DNA of 44,853 nt from Clostridiales bacterium (GTDB lineage: Bacteria > Bacillota > Clostridia > Christensenellales > Borkfalkiaceae): assembly GCA_015069295.1 (NCBI GenBank), contig SVIW01000013.1, positions 1-44,853 on the forward strand. The letters are read 5' to 3'. This document shows, piece by piece, positions 44,818 to 44,853 of the stretch (position 1 is the stretch's first letter; each line of letters begins with the position of its first letter). The notes below the pieces were generated by a model. The model was not told the origin of the DNA. It did no database searches and was given only the letters and a program-made list of their open reading frames with translations. The translations under genes and the position numbers were made by a program.

Positions 44818-44853
44818 CCGTTAATTTTCAAAGTACTTGAAAAAGTAACCTTG

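Overview
The window looks like a chromosomal segment of an anaerobic, probably gut-dwelling Bacillota of the class Clostridia. Strong AAGGAGG ribosome sites, TTGACA/TATAAT promoters, a SpoVT sporulation regulator, a dimeric (alpha2) glycyl-tRNA synthetase, formate-tetrahydrofolate ligase and a Ser/His SipW-type signal peptidase all fit. An uncultured Christensenellales-like lineage is my guess, made without any database search.

Layout. 1-7.3 kb: zinc-ribbon membrane protein, P-type cation ATPase (leftward), serS, a DEDDh exonuclease and an RsmF-type rRNA methyltransferase. 7.3-11.1 kb: one very large leftward surface protein. 11.2-12.1 kb: a TauE/SafE permease carried as two half-length genes separated by a dispersed repeat. 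12.3-15.7 kb: Ppx/GppA-HD phosphatase, Maf and an MreB-like actin homologue. 15.7-16.5 kb: no long gene, but a consensus promoter, about 740 nt dense in hairpins and a perfect terminator, which I call a candidate large structured RNA. 16.5-16.9 kb: dispersed and inverted repeats. 16.9-25.9 kb: small lipoprotein, glyS (leftward), fhs, glnS, a CvpA-like membrane protein, a zinc-dependent phospholipase C-like protein, a double-HTH regulator facing a 53-aa protein, and spoVT.

26.07-34.76 kb: a tRNA-Leu gene followed by an 8.6-kb integrated element bounded by a 23-bp copy of the tRNA 3' end. It encodes a tyrosine integrase, a BRO-type antirepressor, a CI/LexA-like repressor facing a Cro-like gene, a replication protein, a DnaC-type loader, a probable small terminase and small unknown proteins, but no capsid, portal, tail or lysis genes. 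The order is like that of Gram-positive phage-inducible chromosomal islands. Integrase arm-type repeats, a two-operator switch and a possible iteron origin are visible. Beyond attR lie further fragments of the tRNA 3' end and its terminator, suggesting repeated use of the site.

35.4-38.5 kb: an operon of two secreted proteins with TasA/camelysin-type signal peptides around a SipW-like signal peptidase, suggesting a secreted matrix or fibre system. 38.5-43.8 kb: MFS transporter, GH2 beta-mannosidase and a trehalase/GH63-like glycosidase, forming a sugar-use cluster. 43.8-44.4 kb: two small membrane proteins. The last 300 bases hold tandem A-tract promoters with a duplicated initial transcribed region, typical of an rRNA operon that would begin just outside the window.

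All functional names are from reading the sequence and family knowledge; no similarity search or folding program was run.
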